Assembly: GCA_900323505.1 (NCBI GenBank)
Contig: OOIN01000036.1
Coordinates: 496,001 to 560,000, forward strand
Reading direction: 5' to 3'
Length of the DNA: 64,000 nt
Source of the DNA: Ustilago trichophora
Lineage: Eukaryota; Basidiomycota; Ustilaginomycetes; Ustilaginales; Ustilaginaceae
Under the pieces are notes generated by a model. That model saw only the letters and a program-made list of their open reading frames with translations. It had not been told where the DNA came from and did not search any database. Of the stretch, positions 19,993 to 29,900 are shown one piece after another (position 1 is the first letter of the stretch; each line of letters starts with the position of its first letter). A program made the position numbers and the translations under genes.

Positions 19993-20457
19993 AACCTACG
20001 CGCAACAATATCACTCGTTCTTTCTTCACAAGGATCTCTCAACATCCAACTTGTTCTGTTTCTCATGGACACGACCGAGAGCGAAGCAATCTAGTTTTTG
20101 GTTTCAGAGAATTCGATTCGGGTGTGTGTGTATGTAAGATGATACAAGTGGACGAGAGAAAGGAGGCGGAGTGCTTTTCTCAAGTCAGTGTGGGGGTGTG
20201 ATTTTGTTGCAAAAGTGAGGATACACTTTGCAGTAGAATGCAAATGGTCCGAGTCCTACACTTTTCGTCTCTTCGATTTGTCCTTTCTTTTTTGGGGGGT
20301 TTAGAAAGGGGGAACATAAGAAGTGAAAGGGTCGATTGAGGGGCGATTCGCGCAGGACGGGGGCGCGCAGTTTGTTGTATGCGCTATGAACGATGATGAG
20401 ATGACGGGGGGGGGAAGGAAGCGTTACAAGGCGGACAAAAGGGGAGTGACCGAGAAT
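19993..20457. other. Convergent 3' region between the TANGO2-like gene and RPS19
   Basis: 465 bp between two converging genes, with T- and G-rich tracts (20285-20310, 20406-20414). It is consistent with 3' untranslated regions and no gene is seen. Confidence 0.6.
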
Positions 20458-22189
20458 TTACTCGTCATCCTCCTCGGCCTCGGACTCGGACTCGCTCTCC
20501 TCCTCCTCGCGGGCAGCCTCGAGGCAAGCCACGGCGATACGGTCCAAGTCACGCACACCATCCTGCGAGATACGACGACCACCCTTGGGGTCCTTCTCGA
20601 GAACACCGATACCCTCGAGACCCTGAACAACCTTACGCTGAACGGATCCGGAAGCGTCGGCGTGGTGCGAAGGGCGGAAACCGCGGTTGGAGGCACCACC
20701 GTGGAACTTTCGGAGGTGGCCGATACCGACAGCCTTGCGGAGGTAGATGTGACGGGCAAGGGCGGCAGCGCGGACGTAGAACCAGTCGGGGTTGTAAGGG
20801 GCCTGCTCCTTGAAGTGACCGGTCTTGACAATGTCAACCCAGACGGGGACCTCGATCTTGCCTGTTGTGCGTGGTAGCCGAGGAGGGAGGAAGGGTTCAA
20901 GTCAGTATTTCTGGATCTTCTGATGTTGTAAACTCAGCGGCAGATGGCAGGTCGTCCAAGCAAGATTTAGATCAGTGCGCTACAGGCACGTCAACTGCCA
21001 AACAATCCTTCGGGTCGCATTCCACTCCTTTTCGATTGCATCCAACGGGACATTATTGTGCATGCCGTGCCAGTGTCGAATCGATGTTTGTGCGCCTGTG
21101 AGTCGCGGTTCAACGCTGTGTCCCATGAGCCAAATCAAAAGAAATGTACTCTGATCATCGATGCCGCCCGCGTGCTGATCCGCGAGGTTTCCCTCTTACT
21201 GCTTGAGTTCATAGTGCTATTTGCCGTGACTCGGCTGTCCCCCTTGCTGCTGTCCTTTGCGTCTTTCCTTTGAACGCTATGGTCGACCTGCCAGATGTGC
21301 CAATGTGCTTGTTGGATTGTCAAACTTACCAGATCGCTTGAGGTGCTGCGCGTAAGCGTCAATGAAGGTAGCGGCGTCGACGTCACGAACGCTGTGAGTG
21401 CAGAGCAATTGGTGGCAGATAGAAAGGAAGGGTCAAGTCAGCATTCGGTGCTTTGATTGGTGGTGCAGCTGATGGAGAAGAAGCATGATCCGTCGCGCGC
21501 GTTGGTCGTCGCAAAGAGTCGGTACGCAAGCAGGTGTGAGAAGAGATGGTATGAAAAGAGTCGACGAAAGTGCTGGGAAGGCAAGGTGGTATTGATGCTT
21601 GTTGAAGTGGAAGATGGCATGGCGTTCGCTGTGCATCCGGAGAGCATGGCAGCTTGAGCATCAACGGGAATCCAAGGGCTACGAGCTGTGGGTCCATGTG
21701 ATGTGACGGGCTTCGCTGTGATGAAAGCTTAGTTGTGGCTGTTTGTCGTTTCTTCGGCAGCATCTCGATGCGATATCCGACTAGATGAAACGATGCGCGT
21801 TCAAGTCGATGCGCCGACTGTAGTCCTGCTCATGATGCGAGCTATCTGCGAAGGCCAGCATGTTGCTGTCAAGAGTCATTCCTAGACCTCGTGATGCTAG
21901 TGCTCGACTGTCGTCAAGTCGATCATGACGACGCTCGCAAATAACATCTGACGACAGCGTTGCTCCCCTATCTTCGATGCTGACAGTATCTTCCAATGTT
22001 CCTCCCGTCATGTGTGCCATGTAAAGAATGTTGATTGGAGGTTTCATGTTGGCAGTTGTTGATTTCTGCAATCGGACTGCATATGTCGAGGGACGGATGC
22101 TGAAGCTGTGCGTTGGTGTTGGGCGACTCCTTGGTGTTCGATGTATGCGTACGACGGATGCTTCGTGTAGCAGGTACCTACTTCGGCAT
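20458..22189 (-). CDS. RPS19: 40S ribosomal protein S19 (three exons)
   Basis: Minus-strand exons 22182-22189, 21330-21391 and 20458-20861 give a 157-residue protein starting MPNVRDVDAATFIDAYAQHL. The S19e hallmarks include GKIEVPVWVDIVKTGHFKE, DWFYVRAAALARHIYLRK, FHGGASNRGFRP, the KVVQGLEGIGV segment and GGRRISQDGVRDLDRIA. The protein belongs to the small-subunit head and is required for 18S rRNA maturation. The C-terminus carries an acidic tail (EEEESESESEAEEDDE) longer than in yeast. The last two exons are certain. The first exon (ATGCCGAA, donor GTAGGT) is inferred from reading frame, splice signals and the usual eukaryotic S19e N-terminus, and leaves a 790-bp first intron. The second intron is 468 bp. 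Long introns are typical of ribosomal protein genes. Confidence 0.9.
21392..22181 (-). other. First intron of RPS19 (790 bp, predicted)
   Basis: Donor GTAGGT at 22181 and acceptor CAG ending at 21392. It is by far the longest intron I predict in the window. I looked for box C/D snoRNA motifs on the host strand and found no convincing C/D pair. H/ACA elements cannot be judged by eye. Confidence 0.65.
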
Positions 22190-23138
22190 GATGGGCGATG
22201 TATGTGTCTTGAGGAGAAGGTGAGGAAAGGTGACGATGAGAACGGTGAACAAAGACAATCTCGCGACGGTAGCGCTGCTGCTGTTGCTCTGCGATGGCGT
22301 GGCCAAACTTGTGTTGCTCAGACTGGGAGACCCAGGGCTCTGCTGCCTCCTCTTGGGCTCGAAATTTGGAATCTCGAATTCGCACTCTGAAGCCAGAGAC
22401 CCGCTTCCGAATGTGTGGCCCTGAATTTGCAGCATCAAGACCTCGCCGACTTTGCCATTTCCAAGCCCATCTTGCGAGAACAACAAATTTGAGGCAGCAG
22501 AACGGCAGTCCAGCTGAAAACGAACGCCGGCTGATTTCAAGGTCTGCCCAAATCTGTATTGAGTTAATCGAGCGAATACAGAAATTTGGATTTTGGAAAA
22601 GCAGATGAGACTGCTCAATACAAATCCTGCTCTGCTTTTGCGGAAGTATTTAGATCCAAATTTTGCGGTCAGGACCACAAGATCGTGGGAATTTTTGATT
22701 CACTTGCGTCAGCTGTCTCGGCTCCGACTGTCCTCAGCGAGAGCTTCAGTGTGCGAATTCTGACGGCTTGACATCCTGTCTAAATTCTCTCAACTTGAAT
22801 TGACGATCAAGATCATCGTTGTTGTTCATCATTCCCGATGTTGTGTCATCGGGTCGGGTCGCTTCGACCCTTAAATCTTCGAGTGTCGGTGATCCAGTAA
22901 AGACCGATTCAGTCGATCTCCCAGGATCACGACCTGATCAGCATATTGTTCTTCGTTCTTCACGACTCTGGTGGCGATGACAAATCATTCGATTACTTAT
23001 ACAGCCTATCATCTAATACGGAGAAGGCGAAATGAGGAGGGGGAGACGGCTGTTGTTACATTGGATTTGATAGAGAGGATCACTCGAGCTCTTTCGAGCC
23101 GCTGGGAACGCCAAACTCTGTGGCATGGTATTTGGGTT
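22190..23138. other. RPS19 promoter region and 3' flank of the coiled-coil gene
   Basis: About 950 bp. The half next to 22190 is the RPS19 promoter (minus strand). The 22,820-22,930 part contains a GC-palindromic stretch (GGGTCGCTTCGACCC). No coding sequence is supported. Confidence 0.5.
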
Positions 23139-25892
23139 CTAGGGATACCCCTGGTGAGGGTTGGGGTCTTGGTATGGGTATGGAGCGCGGGGCACAACGT
23201 AACCAGTTTGCTGCTGCGGTTGCTGTGGTTGCTGCTGTGCCGCTTGCTGCAATTGATGCATTTGTTGCTGAAGCTGTTGTGGGAGTGCTTGCGGCGGTCG
23301 ATGAGTGAATCCATGTTGCTGCAAGTTGGGGGAGAGAGCCGCAGCTGCCACGTCCAAAGTCGACGGAGGGCGCGATGCGACGGTAGGCGAGACAAGTTGC
23401 TGCTGCTGCCGATGCTGATGCTGGTTCTGATTCTGGTGCTGGTGCTGGTGCTGATGCTGATGTTGTTGTTGTGAGTGGTGTGCTTGGTGCTGTGCCTGTG
23501 CCTGTTGCACAAGCGGCGAGCGGACAACGGGAGACTGCACTTGACTGCCACCTGCTGCAGTCGCAGCTGGCGCTGGACGGCGCGGATTGGCGTGCTCACA
23601 GAGCTTGACTATTAGGGCGCCTTGCAAAGAAGACTGGTCATCCATAACATCCAATTGTCTCTGAAGCGACCCGAGCTTGTCCGTGACCGAGGCGGTGAAC
23701 TCGAGCCTCCATTCACCTAGGGCTCCAACTCGGGCGCCAAGATCGCGCAAGCCAGCCACCTCGGTTTGCATCGTGGCATTGTCTGAATGCAGCTTTCGGA
23801 CTGCAGCACTGATAGTATCAAAGTATTCTGCGAGCCCAGACTTGCTTCTGAGCGCTACAAAGAGACGCTTGAGGTGGTCTTGAGAGGACAGGAAATGTTC
23901 CAAGAGCTTGTCAAAGAACTCGTCTTGCAGTTTGGTACACAGCGCGTGGAAAAACTTGTCCGAAGCCTTGCTGTCCATTGAAAGCAGATGGTCGAGTTCC
24001 TGCTTGACACCAGAAATGTGGGTCTCGTGCTGCTTCAACGTGGCATGAATGCCTCGGTGAGCTTCTGCAAGCATGGCGACCACCGCTGCTTTGACGGCAT
24101 CTGGTTCTGCCGGGGGCAGCTTCGCCATTGGTGGGGTTTCTGACGAAGTGGATGCGGTCTTGGGGGTTGGCTGCGCTGCACCAGTCTGTGACGCGCTATT
24201 AGGCGGCGAAACCAACTCGATCACGTCGGAATCCGGCCGCAATTGTGTGGGTGAAGGACCTGCATGTTTGATCGAAGTGCCAGCAGAGTGTGTGCTTTGT
24301 GCTTTGTTGACGTTGGCTGCAGGATCGATATCCATCGGCGCCGACTCGTTGCCAGAAGCCGCGACATTGCTCGAAGATGCATTGCCGAATGCTGCTGCAG
24401 CTGAAGCTCCGACTTGAGTCTGTTGTTCAGATGCATGCTCTCCGTTGGTGACTTTTTGTTTCCACTTGCGTGCCAGCATTCGGAGGCGAGTTTCCATGCA
24501 CGACTTGTTCTCGTCGGTGGCCTCTTCCACGGCAAGTTCCTTGATCTCTTCGAAGCGGAGTTCGAGGTCTTGTTTGAGGTCCCGCTCCCATTTGCGAAAC
24601 TGGGCTTGGGTGACGGGCTTTGAGCCGGGAGCTGGCGTTGGCTCGGTATGGGTGCTCTGTGCCGGGGATGCTTGTACGGAATTGGATGTTGCACCGGACG
24701 CTGCGGCTGCATCTGTAGTTGTGGGTCGAGGTGCAGGGCGGGTTCGTGGATCTTGGACGGGCGAAGCGGACCGAGACCAGGAGCTGGTTGCTGCAGCAAG
24801 GGTAGGCTGTACGGTGGGAGTGGCAGCAGAGTGACCGATGGTAGAACTGGAAGGTTTGGCTGGGACAGAGGCGCTGGCTTTCTCGAGGGCCTTGAGGCGG
24901 TTGTGATTGTCGGTGATCTGGAAAGCATCCTTGTCAAGGTCTTGGCGAAGGCGTTGGACGTCTTTGGTGTGCGTCTGGAGTTCATGCTTGATCTTGACAA
25001 TGTCGCCCTGCATTCTATTGACCTGGCCCGAATTCATGCGTTGCTGCTTGTCGATTTCGTCGAGACGCTTGTTGTCGTCAGCGGATTCAGATTTGATCTC
25101 TTTGCGAAGGTCGTCGCGACTAGACTTGATCTCTTGACGAACCTCTGCGCGCCAGGAACGAGCCTCCTTGCGAAGCTCGTCGATTTTGGACTCGAGGGGC
25201 GCGGTGGCGGCAGAGATGGCATGGTTGCTGACAGCAACTTCCCATTGGACCTGGAGGCTGTAGAGGGCGTCAAGTTGTCTGGAGATGTGCTGTTCGAGGG
25301 CCAAGACGGATTGCTGCTGCTCGTTGAGCTTGGTGGTGGCTTTGGGATCCTTGTTGGCGGTCTTGTTGACGTAATCCTGAAAGGTCTTGAGCTTCTTGCG
25401 CTGTTCGCCGTGGTCTCTGCGCAGTTCGGTGACGGTAAAGCGAAGATCTTCGATCTGGTCAAAGAGTTTGCGCTCGGGCTGAGAGGCAGTCAATCGAGTC
25501 AGAAGGTCAGCAGAGGGCTCGGCAGCAGCAGAGGATGGCTTGCGAGGTGCCGACGTGGAAAGCTCTGGACGTTCTGGCAAGCTGAAGCGAGCGGTGGGAA
25601 GGTTGCGATCGAGGGTGGATGACGAGGCTGAAGTCGAGGCAAAGGCGTGGCTGTGGCCACCACTGGAGTTGACAGGGATGGAGTTGGATGCGGTGACCGG
25701 CTTTCTTGGAAGCAGCTTGGCTGCAGCGTCATGGTCGCGAGGCTGTGCTGAAGTGTGATAGTCTCGATCGAAAGGGGCGGCGGCTCTAGGTCTCGAGGGG
25801 GGCGATCGTGAGCGTGCTCGTGGGTCTGAAGCGCGGCGAGGAAGATCACGATCGCGGCCGTATCCATCGCGAGCGGAGCCGTATGGATTCAT
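23139..25892 (-). CDS. Unrecognised coiled-coil, Q/H-rich protein
   Basis: A 917-residue protein I do not recognise. Residues 1-130 are Arg/Ser/Pro-rich (RSRSPPSRPRAAAP; RD and SR dipeptides). Residues ~140-340 are strongly charged with heptad-like spacing (IDELRKEARSWRAEVRQE, LRQDLDKDAFQITDNHNR) and predict a long coiled coil. Residues ~340-600 are Ser/Thr/Ala/Pro low complexity with a short charged helix (WERDLKQDLELRFEEIKELA). Residues ~600-770 form a second helical block. The C-terminal 100 residues are Gln/His/Pro-rich with a repeated QH dipeptide tract. The composition suggests a nuclear or scaffolding protein, but that is inference only. The start is the ATG at 25892 (MNPYGSARDG); the frame continues 7 codons further upstream without an ATG. 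Confidence 0.8.
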   Translation of the reverse strand: MNPYGSARDGYGRDRDLPRRASDPRARSRSPPSRPRAAAPFDRDYHTSAQPRDHDAAAKLLPRKPVTASNSIPVNSSGGHSHAFASTSASSSTLDRNLPTARFSLPERPELSTSAPRKPSSAAAEPSADLLTRLTASQPERKLFDQIEDLRFTVTELRRDHGEQRKKLKTFQDYVNKTANKDPKATTKLNEQQQSVLALEQHISRQLDALYSLQVQWEVAVSNHAISAATAPLESKIDELRKEARSWRAEVRQEIKSSRDDLRKEIKSESADDNKRLDEIDKQQRMNSGQVNRMQGDIVKIKHELQTHTKDVQRLRQDLDKDAFQITDNHNRLKALEKASASVPAKPSSSTIGHSAATPTVQPTLAAATSSWSRSASPVQDPRTRPAPRPTTTDAAAASGATSNSVQASPAQSTHTEPTPAPGSKPVTQAQFRKWERDLKQDLELRFEEIKELAVEEATDENKSCMETRLRMLARKWKQKVTNGEHASEQQTQVGASAAAAFGNASSSNVAASGNESAPMDIDPAANVNKAQSTHSAGTSIKHAGPSPTQLRPDSDVIELVSPPNSASQTGAAQPTPKTASTSSETPPMAKLPPAEPDAVKAAVVAMLAEAHRGIHATLKQHETHISGVKQELDHLLSMDSKASDKFFHALCTKLQDEFFDKLLEHFLSSQDHLKRLFVALRSKSGLAEYFDTISAAVRKLHSDNATMQTEVAGLRDLGARVGALGEWRLEFTASVTDKLGSLQRQLDVMDDQSSLQGALIVKLCEHANPRRPAPAATAAGGSQVQSPVVRSPLVQQAQAQHQAHHSQQQHQHQHQHQHQNQNQHQHRQQQQLVSPTVASRPPSTLDVAAAALSPNLQQHGFTHRPPQALPQQLQQQMHQLQQAAQQQPQQPQQQTGYVVPRAPYPYQDPNPHQGYP
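23405..23475 (-). repeat. Gln/His-encoding short repeat in the coiled-coil gene
   Basis: Tandem CAG/CAC/CAT-type codons encode alternating Gln and His (QHQHQHQ, then QNQNQHQH, then QQQQ) near the C-terminus of the protein. This imperfect trinucleotide/hexanucleotide array is likely to vary in length. Confidence 0.85.
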
Positions 25893-26830
25893 GGGCGCAA
25901 GAGCCACGCTCACGGCCAGGCGTGGCTCGTTATTGTGGTGATTGCCAAGGTTGAGCGGGGTGGGTTAAACGTGAAGCTGAGAAGTGTATTCACGGAGCCG
26001 ATGCCCGTGACGAGGATTGGTAAAGTGTCTTCTGAGACGCTTGCCGATTTGGTCGTAGCTCTAATATGTTTGTTTGAGACAGAATGACGGCGAGGCGGAG
26101 TGATGAGGTGAACGACAGGGATGAGGAGGAGGAGGAGGAGGAGGAGGAGGAAGATGTCAATCAAGAGGCTGACGCGTGATTTCTTGGAAAAGTGTCGGAT
26201 GCTCCTCCTCCACAAGATGCTCTTTTCCCAGAAATCACTACACTTGGAAGTGCACAAAAAGAGCCAAACTCGGCTCGACGCGCTCTCTTTTGAATCCCAA
26301 GTTTCAGGGTCCTTTCCGCGCTGAGATCATTCAAAGGTACTTGAACTTGGCATCAAGGTACCAAGAGTGACCATGCCAACTACCTTTCAATCACTCCCAG
26401 CCAGCTCGAGACCGAAATAGATCACTGATCACTGAACTGCACTCTTCAAGCGCTCCTTCAGAACAAGGTGACGGTCGCGTAAAGCAGCAGCAACAACACG
26501 CGTGTCTACAAGAGTACTGTATGCGTCGGATTAAAGTGTTGACCTTTTTGACTGAGCCTTGTGCATACAGTATTCAGTCCTGAATGATTTTTTATGTCAT
26601 TTTCGGTGCCACCATTGTTTCCAATATTTTTGATTTTCGACAACAAACGCTTTCCGCGGAGACTAAACTTTGAACTTACAGAAAAAGAAAAAAAAAAAAA
26701 AGAGCTTTTCAAAATTTTGGTGGAGTAATTCCAAGGTGGAGAATTCCAGGCACTAGAGCACAACGATCAAGGCACATTCACTTTTTTGACATCTTGCTTC
26801 TTTCGTGTGTGTCCTTCTCGCTGCTTCTCA

Positions 26831-26868
<38 letters not shown>

Positions 26869-26930
26869 TACATACCGTCACAATCACGTCACCTTATCAC
26901 TCCTCCAGGTGACCAGACGGTTGATACACG
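25893..26930. other. Divergent promoter region with (GGA)n and (AC)n repeats
   Basis: About 1 kb between the minus-strand coiled-coil gene and the plus-strand ECM16 gene. A (GGA)n tract sits at 26122-26151, an A-rich tract near 26685-26702, and (AC)n at 26832-26866, ending about 65 bp before the ECM16 start codon. I see no gene. Confidence 0.55.
26832..26866. repeat. (AC)n microsatellite in the ECM16 leader region
   Basis: A pure AC dinucleotide run of roughly 17 units directly upstream of the ECM16 start codon. Confidence 0.92.
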
Positions 26931-29900
26931 ATGAAGAAACCTGTCAAGGAGCGATACAACGCCAAAGCGCGACGCTCATCCGTCGGCGGCTCTTCTCACA
27001 AGAACAAACGTTCCTTGCGACAACGCGAGGCCGATGCCTACGACTCGAATGCACAGCTCATCGTACCCGGTAGCGACGAGGATCTGCGTAAGAAACAAGC
27101 AGAACAGCAACGCAAACAGCTCCTAGAAGCATCAGGTCAGGATGCTTCCGCTCCCATGTCGTCCAAGAAGCGCAAGCGTCTCGATGCCTACATTGCTTCT
27201 CGACTCAAAAAGGAGGAGAGGGTCAAGATCATGCAAAAGCTAGCACAGACATCAGCAGAAGTCGATCGCACCACTCTCAAGTCAGCCGCCACCCTCGGTA
27301 CTGGTCGTGCCAAGACCATGGAGGAACGCATCGATACCGCAGGACAAAAGTCAGATCGAGGTGGAAAGCGAAGAAGGAGAACCATGAATGGTGCTGCCAT
27401 GCAGATCGAGGAAGATGACGACGATGCTGATCTTGACGACATGGAAGCCCGTCAAGACTACCATGACGACGAGGATGAAGCCGAATTTACGCCACCAGAG
27501 CATATCGAAGAGGATGGCCAAGACCACGGTCCTGTCGGTGAAGTGGAGGAGGACCCCGTTCGAAGAGCTAGGATCATCGCAGCAGCCAGCCTCTTTGACA
27601 AATCCAAACCTACCACCGCATCCACCCCGGCTCCTGTCCCAGGCTCCGCCCTCGCATCAGCACTCGGCTCTGCTCTCGCCAAGGACGCAAACGGCAACCC
27701 CGTCATGCCTGCCATGCGCAAAAGAACAAAGAAGCCCAAGGCCGCCCGCGTCAACGCTGCTACTAGGCTCCAACAACCTCCTGAGAGCGACTCCAGCTTC
27801 GACAGCTCCGAGTCAGAGACCGAGTCTGCACCCGCATCAGCATCCGCATCCACCTCCAGACTCGCATTGGCCAATACAGATGATCGCGATCTCATCGGTC
27901 CTGCTCCTCGAGCTTCCCTCTCACGAAAGAACCAGGAGAAGAGGTTGGCTCTGGTTCAGGCGGCGGATGTCAAAGGAAAGCGCAAGGCACCTGCTTCTGG
28001 TCCCGGCTGGGATCAAGAGGATTCGGATCAAGAGCGAACCGCTTCCAAGCCCATCAACGCCGACGAGCTCGACGAGGACATGGAAGACCGAGACGATGAC
28101 GAGGACGACTCTGACTTGGGCTCGGAAGAACCCGACACCGACGAAGACGAGGAGGCCATCTTTCTCGAAGCTATGCGACGCAGAGGTCTTTTGCCACCTG
28201 GTGTATCCTCGATCGACGATTCGCAATCTGCTTCCTTCGTATCGGGCAGCAGCGCGGGCCCAAGCCATAGCAAGGCGAAGGCAGACGCCAGACAGGACGA
28301 CGGAGAACAAGCTGATGCCGACAAAGACGGAGACACCGACTCTGAGAGCGATGACGAAAGCGGCAGCGACGATGAAGACGAGGATAGCGACGACAATGAG
28401 GATGACGAGGAAGATGAGGAGGACACGGAAGAGTACCGATCTCGTCGAAGAGGTATCGGTACCACCAAGCGCAGCTCTGGCTTCAAAGACTGGGCTCGTG
28501 CCGCTCTCGGCATTGGCGGCTCGGCTTCCACCGCGCCCAAAGATGAGTCAGCAGAGGGCGCCGAAGCAAAAGATGGTGCAGACGACGACACAGCCTACAA
28601 TCTCGAGCCCGTTGGAGGCTTCAAGATCAAGGTCGGTGACATCATGCCCAAGGATGGCGTTGCACGTGGCCCACTTGGTCGTGATGAAGAGAACGCCAGG
28701 GAACGCTCCGCCTTTGCTGCCAAGCATTATGCAGAGCTCGAGGCTGCCGTTGCCTCTGACGAGGGTCAAGACGAGTCTACCGCCAGGGACGCCTCCACGT
28801 CAAAGGCTCCTAGCGGCACTTCGCCAAAGGTGCTCACCCATGTCGAGGTGCAGCGCTCCGAACAACTCACCGTGGCACGTCTGCGCCTTCCCGTTGTACA
28901 CGAGGAAGACACCATCGTGCGCACCATCATGGAGAACGCCGTCACCGTCATCTGTGGTGAGACCGGTTCCGGTAAGACCACCCAAGTCCCTCAGTTCCTC
29001 TACGAAGCTGCATTCGGCTCCAAGGGTAGTCTCAATCCAGGCATGATCGGCGTCACTCAGCCGCGCCGTGTAGCAGCTGTCTCCATGGCCCAGCGAGTCG
29101 CTTCCGAGCTCAGCCTGCCCGCCGACCGCGTCTCGCATCAGATCAGATACGATGCCACCGTGAGCGCCGATACCGCCATCAAATTCATGACCGACGGTGT
29201 CCTTCTTCGAGAATTGGCGACCGATTTCCTCCTCACCAAATACAGTGCCATCATGGTCGATGAGGCCCACGAGCGCAGCATCAACACCGATGTGCTCATC
29301 GGTGTGCTCAGCCGAGTCGTGCGTTTGCGCGAGAAACGGTGGCTCGAAGGTTTGCCTGATGCTCGCCCACTTCGACTCATCATCATGAGTGCTACCCTCC
29401 GCGTCTCGGACTTTACAGAGAATACTACGCTCTTCCCTGTGCCGCCTCCAGTGATCAATATTGGCGCACGCCAGCACCCAGTCACTGTCCACTTTAACCG
29501 CAAGACCGTCCAGGACTACATCACCGAATCGGTCAAGAAGGCGACCAAGATCCACGCGCGTCTTCCGCCCGGTGGAATCTTGATCTTCCTCACCGGTCAG
29601 CAAGAGATCACAACGGTGTGCAAGAAGCTCGAGAAGCGATTCGGGCGCAAAGCGATTGCGCAAAAGGAGAAGGACAGGGAGCGGGTACAGGGTCGATTCA
29701 AGCACCGTCGCGGCGACGATGACGACGACGAAGAAGTGGAGCAGGATTCTTCAGCGCGGGACAAGATCACTGCTCGTGATGGAGATGTCGAGGCGGAAGA
29801 AGTGGATTTGGGAATGGATCGCGATCTTGCTGCGGACGTTGATGACGGTGCCATGGCCGATGCCGACGATCCGGATGCCCTCGACACGGACGACGAAGCG

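Noticed and set aside
20323..20877. 184-codon plus-strand frame opposite RPS19 exon 3
   Set aside because: The minus strand encodes the complete conserved core of ribosomal protein S19, so this is a shadow.
20862..21329. Possible box C/D snoRNA in the second RPS19 intron
   Set aside because: A weak C-like motif near 21155 and D-like motifs near 20933 and 20970 are too far apart and imperfect for a normal snoRNA.
27388..29046. 552-codon frame overlapping ECM16 in another frame on the same strand
   Set aside because: Same-strand shadow of the acidic repeat codons in ECM16; rich in Thr/Arg/Pro runs and without domain features.
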